64,000 bases of DNA from RGIG9608 sp045602425 (GTDB lineage Bacteria > Bacteroidota > Bacteroidia > Bacteroidales > Paludibacteraceae), in the NCBI GenBank assembly GCA_045602425.1, contig JAZSBO010000009.1, positions 8,845 to 72,844 of the forward strand, in the 5' to 3' direction. Position 1 is the stretch's first letter, and the number at the start of each line of letters is the position of its first letter. Made by a program: the position numbers and the translations under genes. Below the pieces are notes generated by a model. The model did not search any database. It saw only the letters and a program-made list of their open reading frames with translations, and was not told the origin of the DNA. Shown here piece after piece: positions 17,177-25,801 of the stretch.

Positions 17177-17509
17177 ATGTTAACAGTTTTATTGCAAGAT
17201 GTAGCAGCCAGTCAACAACAATCAGGTTGGATGAGTATGTTGATGATTGTTTTGATTTTTGTGGTATTTTATTTCTTTATGATTCGTCCACAAAGCAAAC
17301 GTCAAAAAGAAATTCGAAAATTTCAGGATTCGTTAGAATCTGGTAGTAAGGTTATTACCTCAGGTGGTATTTATGGAAAGGTAAAAGATGTGAAGGAAAA
17401 TGTTGTTGTTATTGAAGTTGCTGACAATGTTCGTATCAAAGTAGCAAAATCAATGGTTTTTGCTTCTCCTGAAGATGCTACAACTCAAACTCAAGAACCA
17501 CAAAAATAA
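17177..17509 (+). CDS. yajC: Preprotein translocase subunit YajC
   Basis: Single-pass inner-membrane subunit of the SecDF-YajC accessory complex. The 110-aa protein has one membrane helix (about 20-38, MLMIVLIFVVFYFFMIRPQSKR) and the conserved cytoplasmic SH3-like part (GSKVITSGGIYGKVKDVKENVVVIEV). Length is typical. It sits between nusB and a YbbR-domain gene. secDF is not in the window. Confidence 0.95.
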   Translation: MLTVLLQDVAASQQQSGWMSMLMIVLIFVVFYFFMIRPQSKRQKEIRKFQDSLESGSKVITSGGIYGKVKDVKENVVVIEVADNVRIKVAKSMVFASPEDATTQTQEPQK

Positions 17510-17520
17510 ATTTTGAGAGT

Positions 17521-18498
17521 ATGACCTCACCAAAAGTCATCTTAAAAGATTTTTTAAGAAAGATTAGAAAGTTTGTTTTTACGGAAGATTTTCTAATCTT
17601 TCTTGTTTTTGTTTTGATATCAACAGCTTTTTGGTTTGTAAATATGTCAGGCAAAAAGCGTGCTATTGATATGAACATAAATATAGAATATAAAAATATC
17701 CCCGACGATATTCAATTTTTAACGCCTCTACCGAAAGAAATAAATGTCAAGATAAAGGATTTTGGGTTGAATGTATTGCAATATATTTTTCAAAAGCAGC
17801 ATTCTGTTATTGTTAATTACAACGATTTTTTGAAGAAAGATTCTGCACTTCAATATCCTGAATACAAATTAGAAACTCAACTAAAGGCCAATTTCAAAAA
17901 TTCTGCAGAAATAGTTAGTGGCTTAAAAAAAATAATTGTTCAATATCAAAAACTTGAGAAAAAGCGATTGGCAACAATGCTTATAGGTGAAGTTTCTTTG
18001 CAAACACAATATATTTTTCTTTCTCCTTTACGAATAACACCCGATAGTATCAATGTTTTTGGACCAAAAGAAATTCTTGATACGTTGCGTTATGCTTATG
18101 TTGCTCCTCTTACGATATCAAAGATAGATAAAAGTGTTTCTTTGAAACAGCCTTTTTTGGAACAAAAGGGCATTTTTTATACTGAAAAAGAAGCAACAAT
18201 AGATATTGCTGTAGAAATGCTTACGGAGAAACATCTTCAAATACCTATTCAATGTATAAATAAGCCTTTAGGTGTTTATGTGCATTTGTTTCCTTCAGTT
18301 GTAGATGTGATTTTCTCTGTTGGGTTGAGTAATTTTTATAATGTTACCGAAGACGATTTTCAAGCTGTTCTTGATTATAATCAACTTAAGAGCAATATTT
18401 CTGGTAAACAACTTGTTACAGTACTTTCTGCAAAAGATTTTATTCGTTATCTGAAGGTTCAACCACAAGAGGTTGAATTTCTTTTAGAAGAAAATTGA
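17521..18498 (+). CDS. YbbR-like domain protein
   Basis: A 325-aa membrane-anchored protein with one N-terminal helix (about 24-42) and a periplasmic part with YbbR-like beta repeats (VKIKDFGLNVLQYIF near 72-86, SINVFGPKEILDTLRYAYV near 177-195). In Firmicutes, YbbR (CdaR) regulates the di-adenylate cyclase CdaA; no cyclase gene is nearby, so the partner is unknown. It begins 11 bp after yajC and ends 6 bp before coaE. The nusB-yajC-ybbR-coaE order is common in this phylum (recalled, not checked). Confidence 0.85.
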   Translation: MTSPKVILKDFLRKIRKFVFTEDFLIFLVFVLISTAFWFVNMSGKKRAIDMNINIEYKNIPDDIQFLTPLPKEINVKIKDFGLNVLQYIFQKQHSVIVNYNDFLKKDSALQYPEYKLETQLKANFKNSAEIVSGLKKIIVQYQKLEKKRLATMLIGEVSLQTQYIFLSPLRITPDSINVFGPKEILDTLRYAYVAPLTISKIDKSVSLKQPFLEQKGIFYTEKEATIDIAVEMLTEKHLQIPIQCINKPLGVYVHLFPSVVDVIFSVGLSNFYNVTEDDFQAVLDYNQLKSNISGKQLVTVLSAKDFIRYLKVQPQEVEFLLEEN

Positions 18499-18504
18499 TT
18501 TTTT

Positions 18505-19080
18505 ATGATTGTTGGAATTACTGGCGGAATAGGTTGTGGTAAGTCTGTTGTTGCAAAAATAATAGACTTAATGGGATTTCCTGTTTATGATTCGGATAGC
18601 AATGCAAAAAAAATTACCGATGAATCCGATAAAATTAGAAAAGAACTTATAGCTCGTTTTGGTATAGAAATTTATGAAGGAACAAGATTGAATCGTAAAC
18701 TTTTAGCAAAAAAGATTTTTAGAGATGAGCAAAATCGTACTTTTGTTAATGAGTTGATTCATCCTGTTGTTTTAGCAGATTTTTTGCAATGGAGTGAAAT
18801 TCAATTAAAAAAAAGTAATATTGTTTTTGTTGAATCGGCAATACTTTTTGAAAGTGGATTTTACAAGTATGTAGATAAAGTTTTATTGGTAACAACTCCT
18901 CAAGATTTACGTATAGAACGTATAAAGAAAAGAGATAATGCAACGATAGAAGAGATAAAAAATCGGTTAAACTCTCAATTATCTCAAGAATATTTGTCAA
19001 CAAGAGCAGATTTCATCGTACAGAATGATGAAAAGACTTCTTTATTGAAACAAATTACAGAATTATTCAGATATCGGTAA
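18505..19080 (+). CDS. coaE: Dephospho-CoA kinase
   Basis: Last step of coenzyme A synthesis, phosphorylating the ribose 3'-OH of dephospho-CoA. The 191-aa P-loop kinase has GGIGCGKSVVAK at about 7-18, the conserved FPVYDSD, LIHPVV, and the lid region IERIKKRDNATIEEIKNRLNSQ. Length is normal. It is the last gene of the nusB run, and a terminator follows about 55 bp downstream. Confidence 0.95.
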   Translation: MIVGITGGIGCGKSVVAKIIDLMGFPVYDSDSNAKKITDESDKIRKELIARFGIEIYEGTRLNRKLLAKKIFRDEQNRTFVNELIHPVVLADFLQWSEIQLKKSNIVFVESAILFESGFYKYVDKVLLVTTPQDLRIERIKKRDNATIEEIKNRLNSQLSQEYLSTRADFIVQNDEKTSLLKQITELFRYR

Positions 19081-19133
19081 TGTAATTAAAAAACAAAAGC
19101 TTTTTTTTAAAAGTTAATTAAACATAAATCTTG

Positions 19134-19164
19134 AGAAAACCCAATTAACTCAATTGGTTTTTTT
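19134..19164 (+). terminator. Terminator after coaE
   Basis: Stem CCAATT (19141-19146) / AATTGG (19152-19157), extended by AAAAC against GTTTT with one bulge, followed by seven T. The rest of 19081-19281 shows only A/T-rich sequence. Confidence 0.65.
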
Positions 19165-19281
19165 GTTGTTAGTGGAAAATTTTGTATGCTTTATAACATA
19201 TAGAATTTTTTATTAGAGCAAAAAAAATAAGTTAACTTGCCTTCGTTAAAAATGTATGTTTAATATTAAAAAATAAAGGCT

Positions 19282-21444
19282 ATGAAAATTTATCAGTCGA
19301 ATGAGATTAAAAACATTTCCTTGTTGGGAAGTTCGGGGTCGGGCAAAACAACACTTGCCGAAGCAATGCTTTATGAGAGTGGGGTGATTAAACGTATTGG
19401 GACCGTTGCAGCAAAAAATACGGTTTCAGATTATTTTCCTGTAGAACAGGAGTATGGATATTCGGTTTTTCCATCGGTTATTTATGCCGAATGGTTAGGG
19501 AAAAAATTGAATTTTATAGATTGTCCTGGTTCTGATGATTTTGTTGGAGGTGTTATTACCTCGTTGTCGGTAACCGATACAGCGTTGATACTTTTGAATT
19601 CTCAATATGGTGTTGAAGTAGGGACCCAAAACCATTTCAGACATACAGAGCAATTAAAGAAACCTGTGATTTTTGCTGCAAATCAGTTAGATCAAGATAA
19701 AGCTGATTTTGAACAATTAGTGGCACAACTGAAAGATAATTTCGGCCCCAAAGTTGTGCTTGTTCAATATCCAATAACTGTGGGTACATCTTTTAATGCT
19801 GTGATAGATGTGTTGTTGATGAAAATGTATAAATGGGAACCAGAAGGAGGAGTTCCTGAAATATCCGAAATCCCTGCTGACCAACTCGAAAAAGCAAAAG
19901 AATTACACAATATTTTGGTAGAAGCTGCAGCTGAAAATGATGAGACCTTGATGGATAAATATTTCGAAAAAGGTTCACTTACCGAAGATGAAATGCGTGA
20001 GGGTATTCGTAAGGGGTTAGTTGATAGAAGTATTTTCCCTTTGTTCTGTGTTTGTGCTGGTCGCGATATGGGAGTTCGTCGTTTGATGGAATTTTTAGGG
20101 AATGTTGTGCCTTTTGTCGACGAAATGCCAAAACCAAAAACAACATCTGGTGCAGAAGTAGCTGTTGATTCTAATGGACCAACATCATTGTTTGTATTTA
20201 AAACGAGTGTTGAACCACATATTGGCGAAGTTTCGTATTTTAAAGTAATGTCAGGACGAGTTCGTGAAGGTGATGATTTAATAAACATTAGTCGTTCGTC
20301 GTCTAAAGAGCGTGTTAATCAGATTTATTGTGTAGCTGGTCAAAATCGTATTAGTTTAAGTGAATTAGTTGCGGGCGATATTGGTGCCACTGTAAAAATG
20401 AAAAATGTTCGTACAGGAAATACTTTAAATGGTAAGGATTGCGATTTGGAATTTCCAACTATTAGCTATCCGGATCCTAAATATCGTCGTGCAATCAAAG
20501 CTCAAAAAGAAGCAGAAGATGAAAAACTCAGCGAAATACTGACTCGTATGCACGAAGAAGACCCTACGTGGATTGTAGAACAATCGAAAGAATTGAAACA
20601 ACAAATTGTTTATGGTCAAGGAGAATTCCATCTTAGAACATTGAAGTGGAGAATAGAAAACAACGATAAAGTGATGATTGATTTTATTGAACCAAAAATT
20701 CCTTATCGTGAAACTATTACTAAAGCAGCTCGAGCTGATTACCGTCATAAAAAACAATCAGGTGGTGCTGGACAATTTGGCGAAGTGCATTTGATCGTAG
20801 AACCTTACTTCGAAGGAATGCCAGATCCTACAACTTATAAATTCAATGGACAAGAGTATAAAATAAGTGTTCGCGACAAACAAGAAGTGCCGTTGGAATG
20901 GGGAGGAAAACTTGTTTTTGTGAATAGTATTGTTGGTGGAGCTATTGATGCTCGATTTTTACCTGCAATATTAAAAGGTGTAATGGACAGAATGGAACAA
21001 GGTCCTCTTACAGGCTCTTATGCTCGCGATGTTCGTGTAATTGTTTATGATGGGAAAATGCATCCTGTTGATTCTAATGAGATTTCGTTCCGCTTGGCAG
21101 GTCGAAATGCCTTTAGTCAAGCGTTTAAGGAAGCAAGTCCAAAGCTTTTGGAACCTGTTTATGATGTTGAAGTTGTGGTGCCGTCAGATCGATTGGGTGA
21201 TGTGATGAGCGATTTGCAAAGCCGTAGAGCAATAGTTCTTGGTATGAATAGTGAAAAAGGTTTTGAACATTTACACGCAAAAGTTCCTTTGAAGGAAATG
21301 TCTAATTACTCAACAAGTTTGAGCTCAATCTCTGGAGGACGTGCTTCTTTCACAATGCATTTTTCATCTTATGAATTATGTCAGATGGATGTTCAGGAGA
21401 AATTGTTGAAAGAGTACGAAGCTTCTCAACAAGATAAGGAATAA
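19282..21444 (+). CDS. fusA2: EF-G2-type elongation factor, probable GTPase-deficient paralogue
   Basis: Ribosomal translocase paralogue. The 720-aa protein keeps the five-domain EF-G layout. Its G domain departs from canonical EF-G: the P-loop is GSSGSGKTT (16-24); the switch-II motif is DCPGSDDF (80-87) where active EF-G has DTPGHVDF, so the catalytic His is Ser84; and the guanine motif is NQLD (134-137) instead of NKxD. Bacteroides thetaiotaomicron has such an EF-G2, reported to support translocation without GTP hydrolysis and to matter under nutrient limitation. Domain IV (HKKQSGGAGQFGEVHL) is intact. It stands alone between two terminators. The paralogue call is firm; lack of GTPase activity is inferred from the motifs. 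Confidence 0.9.
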   Translation: MKIYQSNEIKNISLLGSSGSGKTTLAEAMLYESGVIKRIGTVAAKNTVSDYFPVEQEYGYSVFPSVIYAEWLGKKLNFIDCPGSDDFVGGVITSLSVTDTALILLNSQYGVEVGTQNHFRHTEQLKKPVIFAANQLDQDKADFEQLVAQLKDNFGPKVVLVQYPITVGTSFNAVIDVLLMKMYKWEPEGGVPEISEIPADQLEKAKELHNILVEAAAENDETLMDKYFEKGSLTEDEMREGIRKGLVDRSIFPLFCVCAGRDMGVRRLMEFLGNVVPFVDEMPKPKTTSGAEVAVDSNGPTSLFVFKTSVEPHIGEVSYFKVMSGRVREGDDLINISRSSSKERVNQIYCVAGQNRISLSELVAGDIGATVKMKNVRTGNTLNGKDCDLEFPTISYPDPKYRRAIKAQKEAEDEKLSEILTRMHEEDPTWIVEQSKELKQQIVYGQGEFHLRTLKWRIENNDKVMIDFIEPKIPYRETITKAARADYRHKKQSGGAGQFGEVHLIVEPYFEGMPDPTTYKFNGQEYKISVRDKQEVPLEWGGKLVFVNSIVGGAIDARFLPAILKGVMDRMEQGPLTGSYARDVRVIVYDGKMHPVDSNEISFRLAGRNAFSQAFKEASPKLLEPVYDVEVVVPSDRLGDVMSDLQSRRAIVLGMNSEKGFEHLHAKVPLKEMSNYSTSLSSISGGRASFTMHFSSYELCQMDVQEKLLKEYEASQQDKE

Positions 21445-21463
21445 AGTTTTTTGAAAAACAACG

Positions 21464-21496
21464 AAGAAAGCCTATCTTATTAAGATGGGCTTCTTT
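21464..21496 (+). terminator. Terminator after the EF-G2 gene
   Basis: Long imperfect stem AAGAAAGCC-ATCTT / AAGAT-GGC-TTCTT centred on ATT, with a short T-rich tail. Confidence 0.7.
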
Positions 21497-21500
21497 ATTA

Positions 21501-21530
21501 TTGCACTTTTCAAAAAAATAAATAAATTTG
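21501..21530 (+). promoter_or_regulatory. Two-box promoter of cdd
   Basis: TTG at 21501-21503, 19 bases, then TAAATTTG at 21523-21530: a full match to the Bacteroidota -33/-7 consensus. The cdd ATG follows 27 bases later. Confidence 0.7.
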
Positions 21531-21557
21531 TATTTCATACCTAAAATATAGCCAGTT

Positions 21558-22040
21558 ATGATTTCTAAAAAAATAGAAGTTGAGGTTGTTGAATATAGTT
21601 TTGAAGAGTTAGACAAAACTTTACAACATTTGATAAATGTAGCAAAAGAAAATACAAAAAAATCTTATGCTCCGTATTCAAACTATTCTGTTGGAGCAGC
21701 ACTTTTGTTAGAAAATGGACAAATAATTTCTGGAAGTAATCAAGAAAATGCTGCTTATCCTTCAGGACTTTGTGCAGAAAGAACTGCGGTGTTTTATGCC
21801 AATGCAATGTATCCAGATATAGCTCCGAAAGTATTAGCAATAGCAGCTTTTTACAACGAAAGGTTTATAGAAGAACCTATTTCGCCTTGTGGTAGTTGCC
21901 GGCAGGTTTTATTAGAGACAGAAACTCGTTATAAGCAGAATTTGCAAGTTTTGCTTTATGGTGAAAATCGAGTTTATTTAATACCAAGTATAAAACAACT
22001 TTTACCTTTAGCGTTTAACGAACAAAATTTAAAAAAATGA
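21558..22040 (+). CDS. cdd: Cytidine deaminase
   Basis: Zinc enzyme of pyrimidine salvage converting (deoxy)cytidine to (deoxy)uridine. The 160-aa protein has the zinc and catalytic motifs CAERTA (Cys72, Glu74) and PCGSC (Cys111, Cys114), plus the substrate loop YAPYSNYSVGAALL. It overlaps the next gene by 4 bp (ATGA), so translation is coupled. The promoter is well defined. Confidence 0.94.
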   Translation: MISKKIEVEVVEYSFEELDKTLQHLINVAKENTKKSYAPYSNYSVGAALLLENGQIISGSNQENAAYPSGLCAERTAVFYANAMYPDIAPKVLAIAAFYNERFIEEPISPCGSCRQVLLETETRYKQNLQVLLYGENRVYLIPSIKQLLPLAFNEQNLKK

Positions 22041-22414
22041 TGCAACAATTTCAAATAGAATATGTTTTTAGAAATATATCAACAACAATCTTATGGAATC
22101 TAATTTCGACGGCACAAGGTTTGGAAAAATGGTATGCTGAGTCGTGCGAATCCCAAAATAATAAATTTGTTTTTTCGTGGGGAAATACGAGTGAAGAAGC
22201 TGTTTTATTAAAGAAAAAAGATGGCGAATATGTTCGATTCCATCGAGAAGATAGCGATAAGGATACTTATTTTGAACTTCAAATAATTATTAATTCTTTA
22301 ACTAAAGATGTAACTCTCATTGTAATTGATTTTGCAGAACCTGATGAAGTTGAAGATTCCAAAATGCTATGGAATAAACAAATTGAAGATTTAAGAAAAA
22401 GTTCAGGCATTTAA
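22037..22414 (+). CDS. START-like (AHSA1-related) domain protein
   Basis: A 125-aa protein of the small START-like family common in Bacteroidota. It opens with a beta strand and helix (FQIEYVFRNISTTILWNLISTAQGLEKWYAE), followed by alternating strands (KFVFSWG, AVLLKKKDGEYVRFH, TYFELQIII, DVTLIVIDFAE) and a C-terminal helix, the helix-grip layout for binding a hydrophobic ligand. No ligand is known. It overlaps cdd by 4 bp; a second ATG at 22040 is possible. Confidence 0.82.
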   Translation: MMQQFQIEYVFRNISTTILWNLISTAQGLEKWYAESCESQNNKFVFSWGNTSEEAVLLKKKDGEYVRFHREDSDKDTYFELQIIINSLTKDVTLIVIDFAEPDEVEDSKMLWNKQIEDLRKSSGI

Positions 22415-22508
22415 TTTTTTTAAAACTTTTTCATTGTTTTTAATGTTGTAGTAGTAAAAACATATTTTTATGTCAATTTTATTATTAACAACATTAATTT
22501 CTTTGGTT

Positions 22509-23090
22509 ATGACTTATGAAATGCCAAAACTTCCTTATGCAACAAATGCATTGGAACCTGTTATTAGTCAGGAAAGTGTTAATTTTCATTATGGGAAACA
22601 TCTGCAAACTTATGTCAACAATCTGAATAAGTTGGTTGTAGGTTCAGAATTTGAAGGAAAATCGTTGGAACAAATTGTAGCAACTGCTCCAGATGGTGCG
22701 ATTTTTAATAATGCAGGTCAGGTTTTAAATCATACTTTGTATTTTCTGCAGTTTTCGCCAAGACCTATAAAGAATCATCCGACAGGAAAATTAGCTGATG
22801 CTATTGATCGTGATTTTGGAGGGTTTGAGAATCTTAAGAGCGAGATGAACCAATCAGCAATATCTTTGTTTGGTTCAGGTTGGGTTTGGTTAGCTGTTGA
22901 TTCAAAAGGGAAACTGCATATTACGAAAGAGGCGAACGGAAGTAATCCGTTGCGTAATGCAATGAAACCACTTCTTGGCATTGATGTTTGGGAGCATGCT
23001 TATTATCTTGATTATCAGAATAAGCGAGCAGAGCATGTCGAAAATCTTTGGAAGATGATAGATTGGAGTATTGTTGAAAGTAGAATGTAA
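22509..23090 (+). CDS. sodB: Superoxide dismutase (Fe/Mn)
   Basis: Dismutates superoxide in the cytoplasm, a key oxygen defence in anaerobes. Counted from the ATG at 22509 the protein is 193 aa, the usual length. The four metal ligands are His27 (FHYGKH), His75 (LNHTLYF), and Asp159 and His163 (DVWEHAYY). The start MTYEMPKLPY is the canonical SOD start. A further in-frame ATG at 22470 would add 13 hydrophobic residues (MSILLLTTLISLV); I treat that as leader sequence. Fe versus Mn use cannot be read with certainty. Confidence 0.95.
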   Translation: MTYEMPKLPYATNALEPVISQESVNFHYGKHLQTYVNNLNKLVVGSEFEGKSLEQIVATAPDGAIFNNAGQVLNHTLYFLQFSPRPIKNHPTGKLADAIDRDFGGFENLKSEMNQSAISLFGSGWVWLAVDSKGKLHITKEANGSNPLRNAMKPLLGIDVWEHAYYLDYQNKRAEHVENLWKMIDWSIVESRM

Positions 23091-23110
23091 AAAAGATATT
23101 TATTTTAGTT

Positions 23111-23138
23111 AAGGAGTGTACGTACACTCCTTTTTTTA
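23111..23138 (+). terminator. Terminator after superoxide dismutase
   Basis: Perfect 22-bp palindrome (arm AAGGAGTGTAC, 23111-23121 with 23122-23132) followed by a T-tract. Confidence 0.85.
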
Positions 23139-23173
23139 TTGCTTAATTTTTAGTCCCTCTTTATGAAATACAT

Positions 23174-23181
23174 TATATTTG
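23174..23181 (+). promoter_or_regulatory. -7 element (TATATTTG) upstream of gldG
   Basis: Exact match, 27 bases before the gldG start. The -33 box is unclear. Confidence 0.45.
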
Positions 23182-23208
23182 CACCGTAAAAAACAACTTT
23201 TTTAAGCC

Positions 23209-24894
23209 ATGAAAAAATATAAATCAATAATAGTTATTATTACTTGTTTATTGTTTTTCTTATTGGTTAATATTTTTCTTCAGCGATATTTTTTTCGTAT
23301 CGATTTAACAACAGAAAAACGTTATAGCATTTCGGATAATACTAAGAAGTTAATGGCAGAATTACATCAGCCTATTAACATGAATATTTATTTAGATGGC
23401 GATTTGAACTCGGGATTTCTTCGTTTGCGGAATTCTTTGCGTGAGTTGTTAGATGAATTTAGCATATATACTGGAACGGAGTTTAATTATCATTTCATAA
23501 ATCCTTCGGCTGCTAAAACAGAAGAAGAACGATATAAGGTATATTCTCATCTTGTATCAAAAGGAATGAATCCTACTACAATTTACGAACGAGATTCTGA
23601 AGGTAAATCTATTCAGAAAGTTGTTTTTCCATGGATTGAGATTATTACTGAACAAGATACTTTCTCCGTGAATCTTTTAAAAAATATTCCAGGAAACTCT
23701 GGAACTGAAAATCTAAATATCTCTATTGAAAATTTAGAATTTGAGTTGACAGATGCATTACGTATTCTGAATACAGAAGAAGTAAAAAAAATAGCATTCA
23801 TCGAGGGGCATGAAGAGTTATCGGAGGATTATGTTTATGATGCGTCGGTAGCATTTAGTCGTTATTTTCAAGTAGATAGAGGTTTTTTGGGGAATGATGC
23901 TCGTATTCTTGATGATTATGAGGCTATTATTATAGCAAATCCACAAACTGAATTTTCGGAAAGTGATAAATTTATCATCGATCAGTATATTATGAATGGT
24001 GGTAAGGTTCTGTGGTTTGTTGACGGAGTATCTTTTTCTACTGATGATTTGTCAGCATCTGGAGTTTCCCCGCTTATTGATAAAGAGTTGAATCTTTCGG
24101 ATATGTTATTTTGTTATGGAGTTCGAATCAATTCTGACTTGTTGCAAGATGTGCAATGTGTTCAAATGCCAATAAATGTTTCGGCAGGAGCAAATCCTCA
24201 ATATGAATTGATGCCGTGGTTTTTTGCTCCGTTGTTATTACCAAATCCGATGCATCCTGTTTCACGAAATCTGACACAAGTTTCAGCAGATTTTTGTTCG
24301 TCAATAGATTTTGTTTCAGGTAATGATTTAGTATCAAAAACAGTATTATTATCAACTTCTTCGTCGACACACCAACAAAAGCTTCCTTCGATGATTGATC
24401 TTCGTGAAATGCCTGATGAAAATGACAGAAACTTTTTTAATACACGCTTTGTGCCTGTTGCTGCTGTTTTAGAGGGAAATTTTAATTCTGTTTTTACAAA
24501 TAGATTGATGCCAGAAGGTATAACGGATTTTTCACCAAGAAAAAATAAAAGTACAGCAACACGAATGTTGGTAGTTGCTGATGGCGATGTAATAAAAAAT
24601 AATGTAGTAAATACAGGTAGCGATTTTCAAGTTTTACCAATGGGTTTTGATCGTTATTCGGGAATACAATTCGGTAATAAAGATTTTATTGTAAATGCAT
24701 TGCTTTATCTTACTGATGAAGAAAATTGGTTTCAATTAAGAAATCGCACCTTTAAAGTTCGTATGTTAAACAAATCGAATGTTTATCATAACGCATTGTT
24801 TTTGAAATGGGTAAATGTCTTTCTCCCCATACTTTTGTTGTTTTTATGTGGTGGTGTATATTTGTTTGTTAGACATTTAAAGTATAAAAAATAG
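23209..24894 (+). CDS. gldG: GldG-family ABC transporter auxiliary protein
   Basis: A 561-aa protein with an N-terminal membrane helix (about 8-26), a large periplasmic ABC-type auxiliary domain (DLTTEKRYSISDNTKKLM, FIEGHEELSED, YEAIIIANP), and a C-terminal membrane helix near 530-555 (VNVFLPILLLFLCGGVYLFVRHL). In Flavobacterium, GldG forms an ABC transporter with GldA and GldF needed for gliding, but homologues occur in non-gliding Bacteroidales. The ATPase and GldF genes are not adjacent: the upstream neighbour is superoxide dismutase. The motility role is therefore doubtful. It probably heads a run to rnhB. Confidence 0.8.
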   Translation: MKKYKSIIVIITCLLFFLLVNIFLQRYFFRIDLTTEKRYSISDNTKKLMAELHQPINMNIYLDGDLNSGFLRLRNSLRELLDEFSIYTGTEFNYHFINPSAAKTEEERYKVYSHLVSKGMNPTTIYERDSEGKSIQKVVFPWIEIITEQDTFSVNLLKNIPGNSGTENLNISIENLEFELTDALRILNTEEVKKIAFIEGHEELSEDYVYDASVAFSRYFQVDRGFLGNDARILDDYEAIIIANPQTEFSESDKFIIDQYIMNGGKVLWFVDGVSFSTDDLSASGVSPLIDKELNLSDMLFCYGVRINSDLLQDVQCVQMPINVSAGANPQYELMPWFFAPLLLPNPMHPVSRNLTQVSADFCSSIDFVSGNDLVSKTVLLSTSSSTHQQKLPSMIDLREMPDENDRNFFNTRFVPVAAVLEGNFNSVFTNRLMPEGITDFSPRKNKSTATRMLVVADGDVIKNNVVNTGSDFQVLPMGFDRYSGIQFGNKDFIVNALLYLTDEENWFQLRNRTFKVRMLNKSNVYHNALFLKWVNVFLPILLLFLCGGVYLFVRHLKYKK

Positions 24895-24925
24895 TTTTAG
24901 GTACGTATTTTGTATATAAACATTT

Positions 24926-25801
24926 ATGCAAAAACATTTTTTATTTATAGTTGTAGCATTTGCTTATTCTTTGTTGTCGTGTACGCATTTTGAGTCTCAA
25001 AAGAATGAGGTTGTGTCGCAGAGTTTTGATTCTTTGAACTGTGTAAAAGAACGTTTGGAATCAGAAATCAATAACTATTTTAATGAGATAGAAAAAATAG
25101 AAGATAATTTAAATAAAATAGAAGAATTTAGTGGTTTTCTATCGGTTCAACCTACTGGAGAAAATTTAAATAACAATGTAACAGAGAACATCAATAAAAG
25201 AATCGAGATAATAGCTTCTTTATTAAAAACTAATACTACTAAAATAGATTCGTTAAAAAAGCAATTAAAAAAGAGTTCTTTTCATATTGCAGGATTAGAG
25301 AATACGATTTCACGTTTAAAAAGTAAAATAGATGAGCAAAACTCTTATTTTGACCAGATGAAGATGGAACTAAATAAACGTGATGAATTAATTCTGCAAC
25401 GTGACATTGCTATAAAAGGATTGACAAATAACATTGAAGATTTGGAGGAAAAAAATGCTCAAAAAAATGTGGTTATAGAAGAACAAAGTCAAACAATACA
25501 TACAGCTTATTACGCTTTTGGTACGTATAAGGAATTAAAACAACAACGAATATTGACAAACAAAGGTTTGTTTTCTAAACCGAAAGTTTTACAAAAAGAT
25601 TTCAACAAAGATTTTTTCTTAAAAATAGATACACGCGATGTTCTATCTATACCTCTCTATTCGAAAAAAATAAAGATTCATACGCCACACTCAAAAACAA
25701 GCTACTCTCTCGAAAAAAATGAAGATTTTTTTGTTCTAAAAGTCTTAAATCCAAATGAATTTTGGGAAGTTTCTAAATATCTGGTTATAGAAGTAGATTG
25801 A
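24926..25801 (+). CDS. Coiled-coil lipoprotein
   Basis: A 291-aa predicted lipoprotein: signal peptide with lipobox LLSC (Cys19), a long helical region of about 160 residues with heptad-like spacing (about 35-195), and a C-terminal domain of about 90 residues with beta character (FLKIDTRDVLSIPLYSKKIKIHT). No specific family could be assigned; an adhesin or a scaffold in the envelope is conceivable. Its TGA stop shares a base with the ATG of the radical SAM gene (25799-25803), implying coupled translation. Confidence 0.7.
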   Translation: MQKHFLFIVVAFAYSLLSCTHFESQKNEVVSQSFDSLNCVKERLESEINNYFNEIEKIEDNLNKIEEFSGFLSVQPTGENLNNNVTENINKRIEIIASLLKTNTTKIDSLKKQLKKSSFHIAGLENTISRLKSKIDEQNSYFDQMKMELNKRDELILQRDIAIKGLTNNIEDLEEKNAQKNVVIEEQSQTIHTAYYAFGTYKELKQQRILTNKGLFSKPKVLQKDFNKDFFLKIDTRDVLSIPLYSKKIKIHTPHSKTSYSLEKNEDFFVLKVLNPNEFWEVSKYLVIEVD

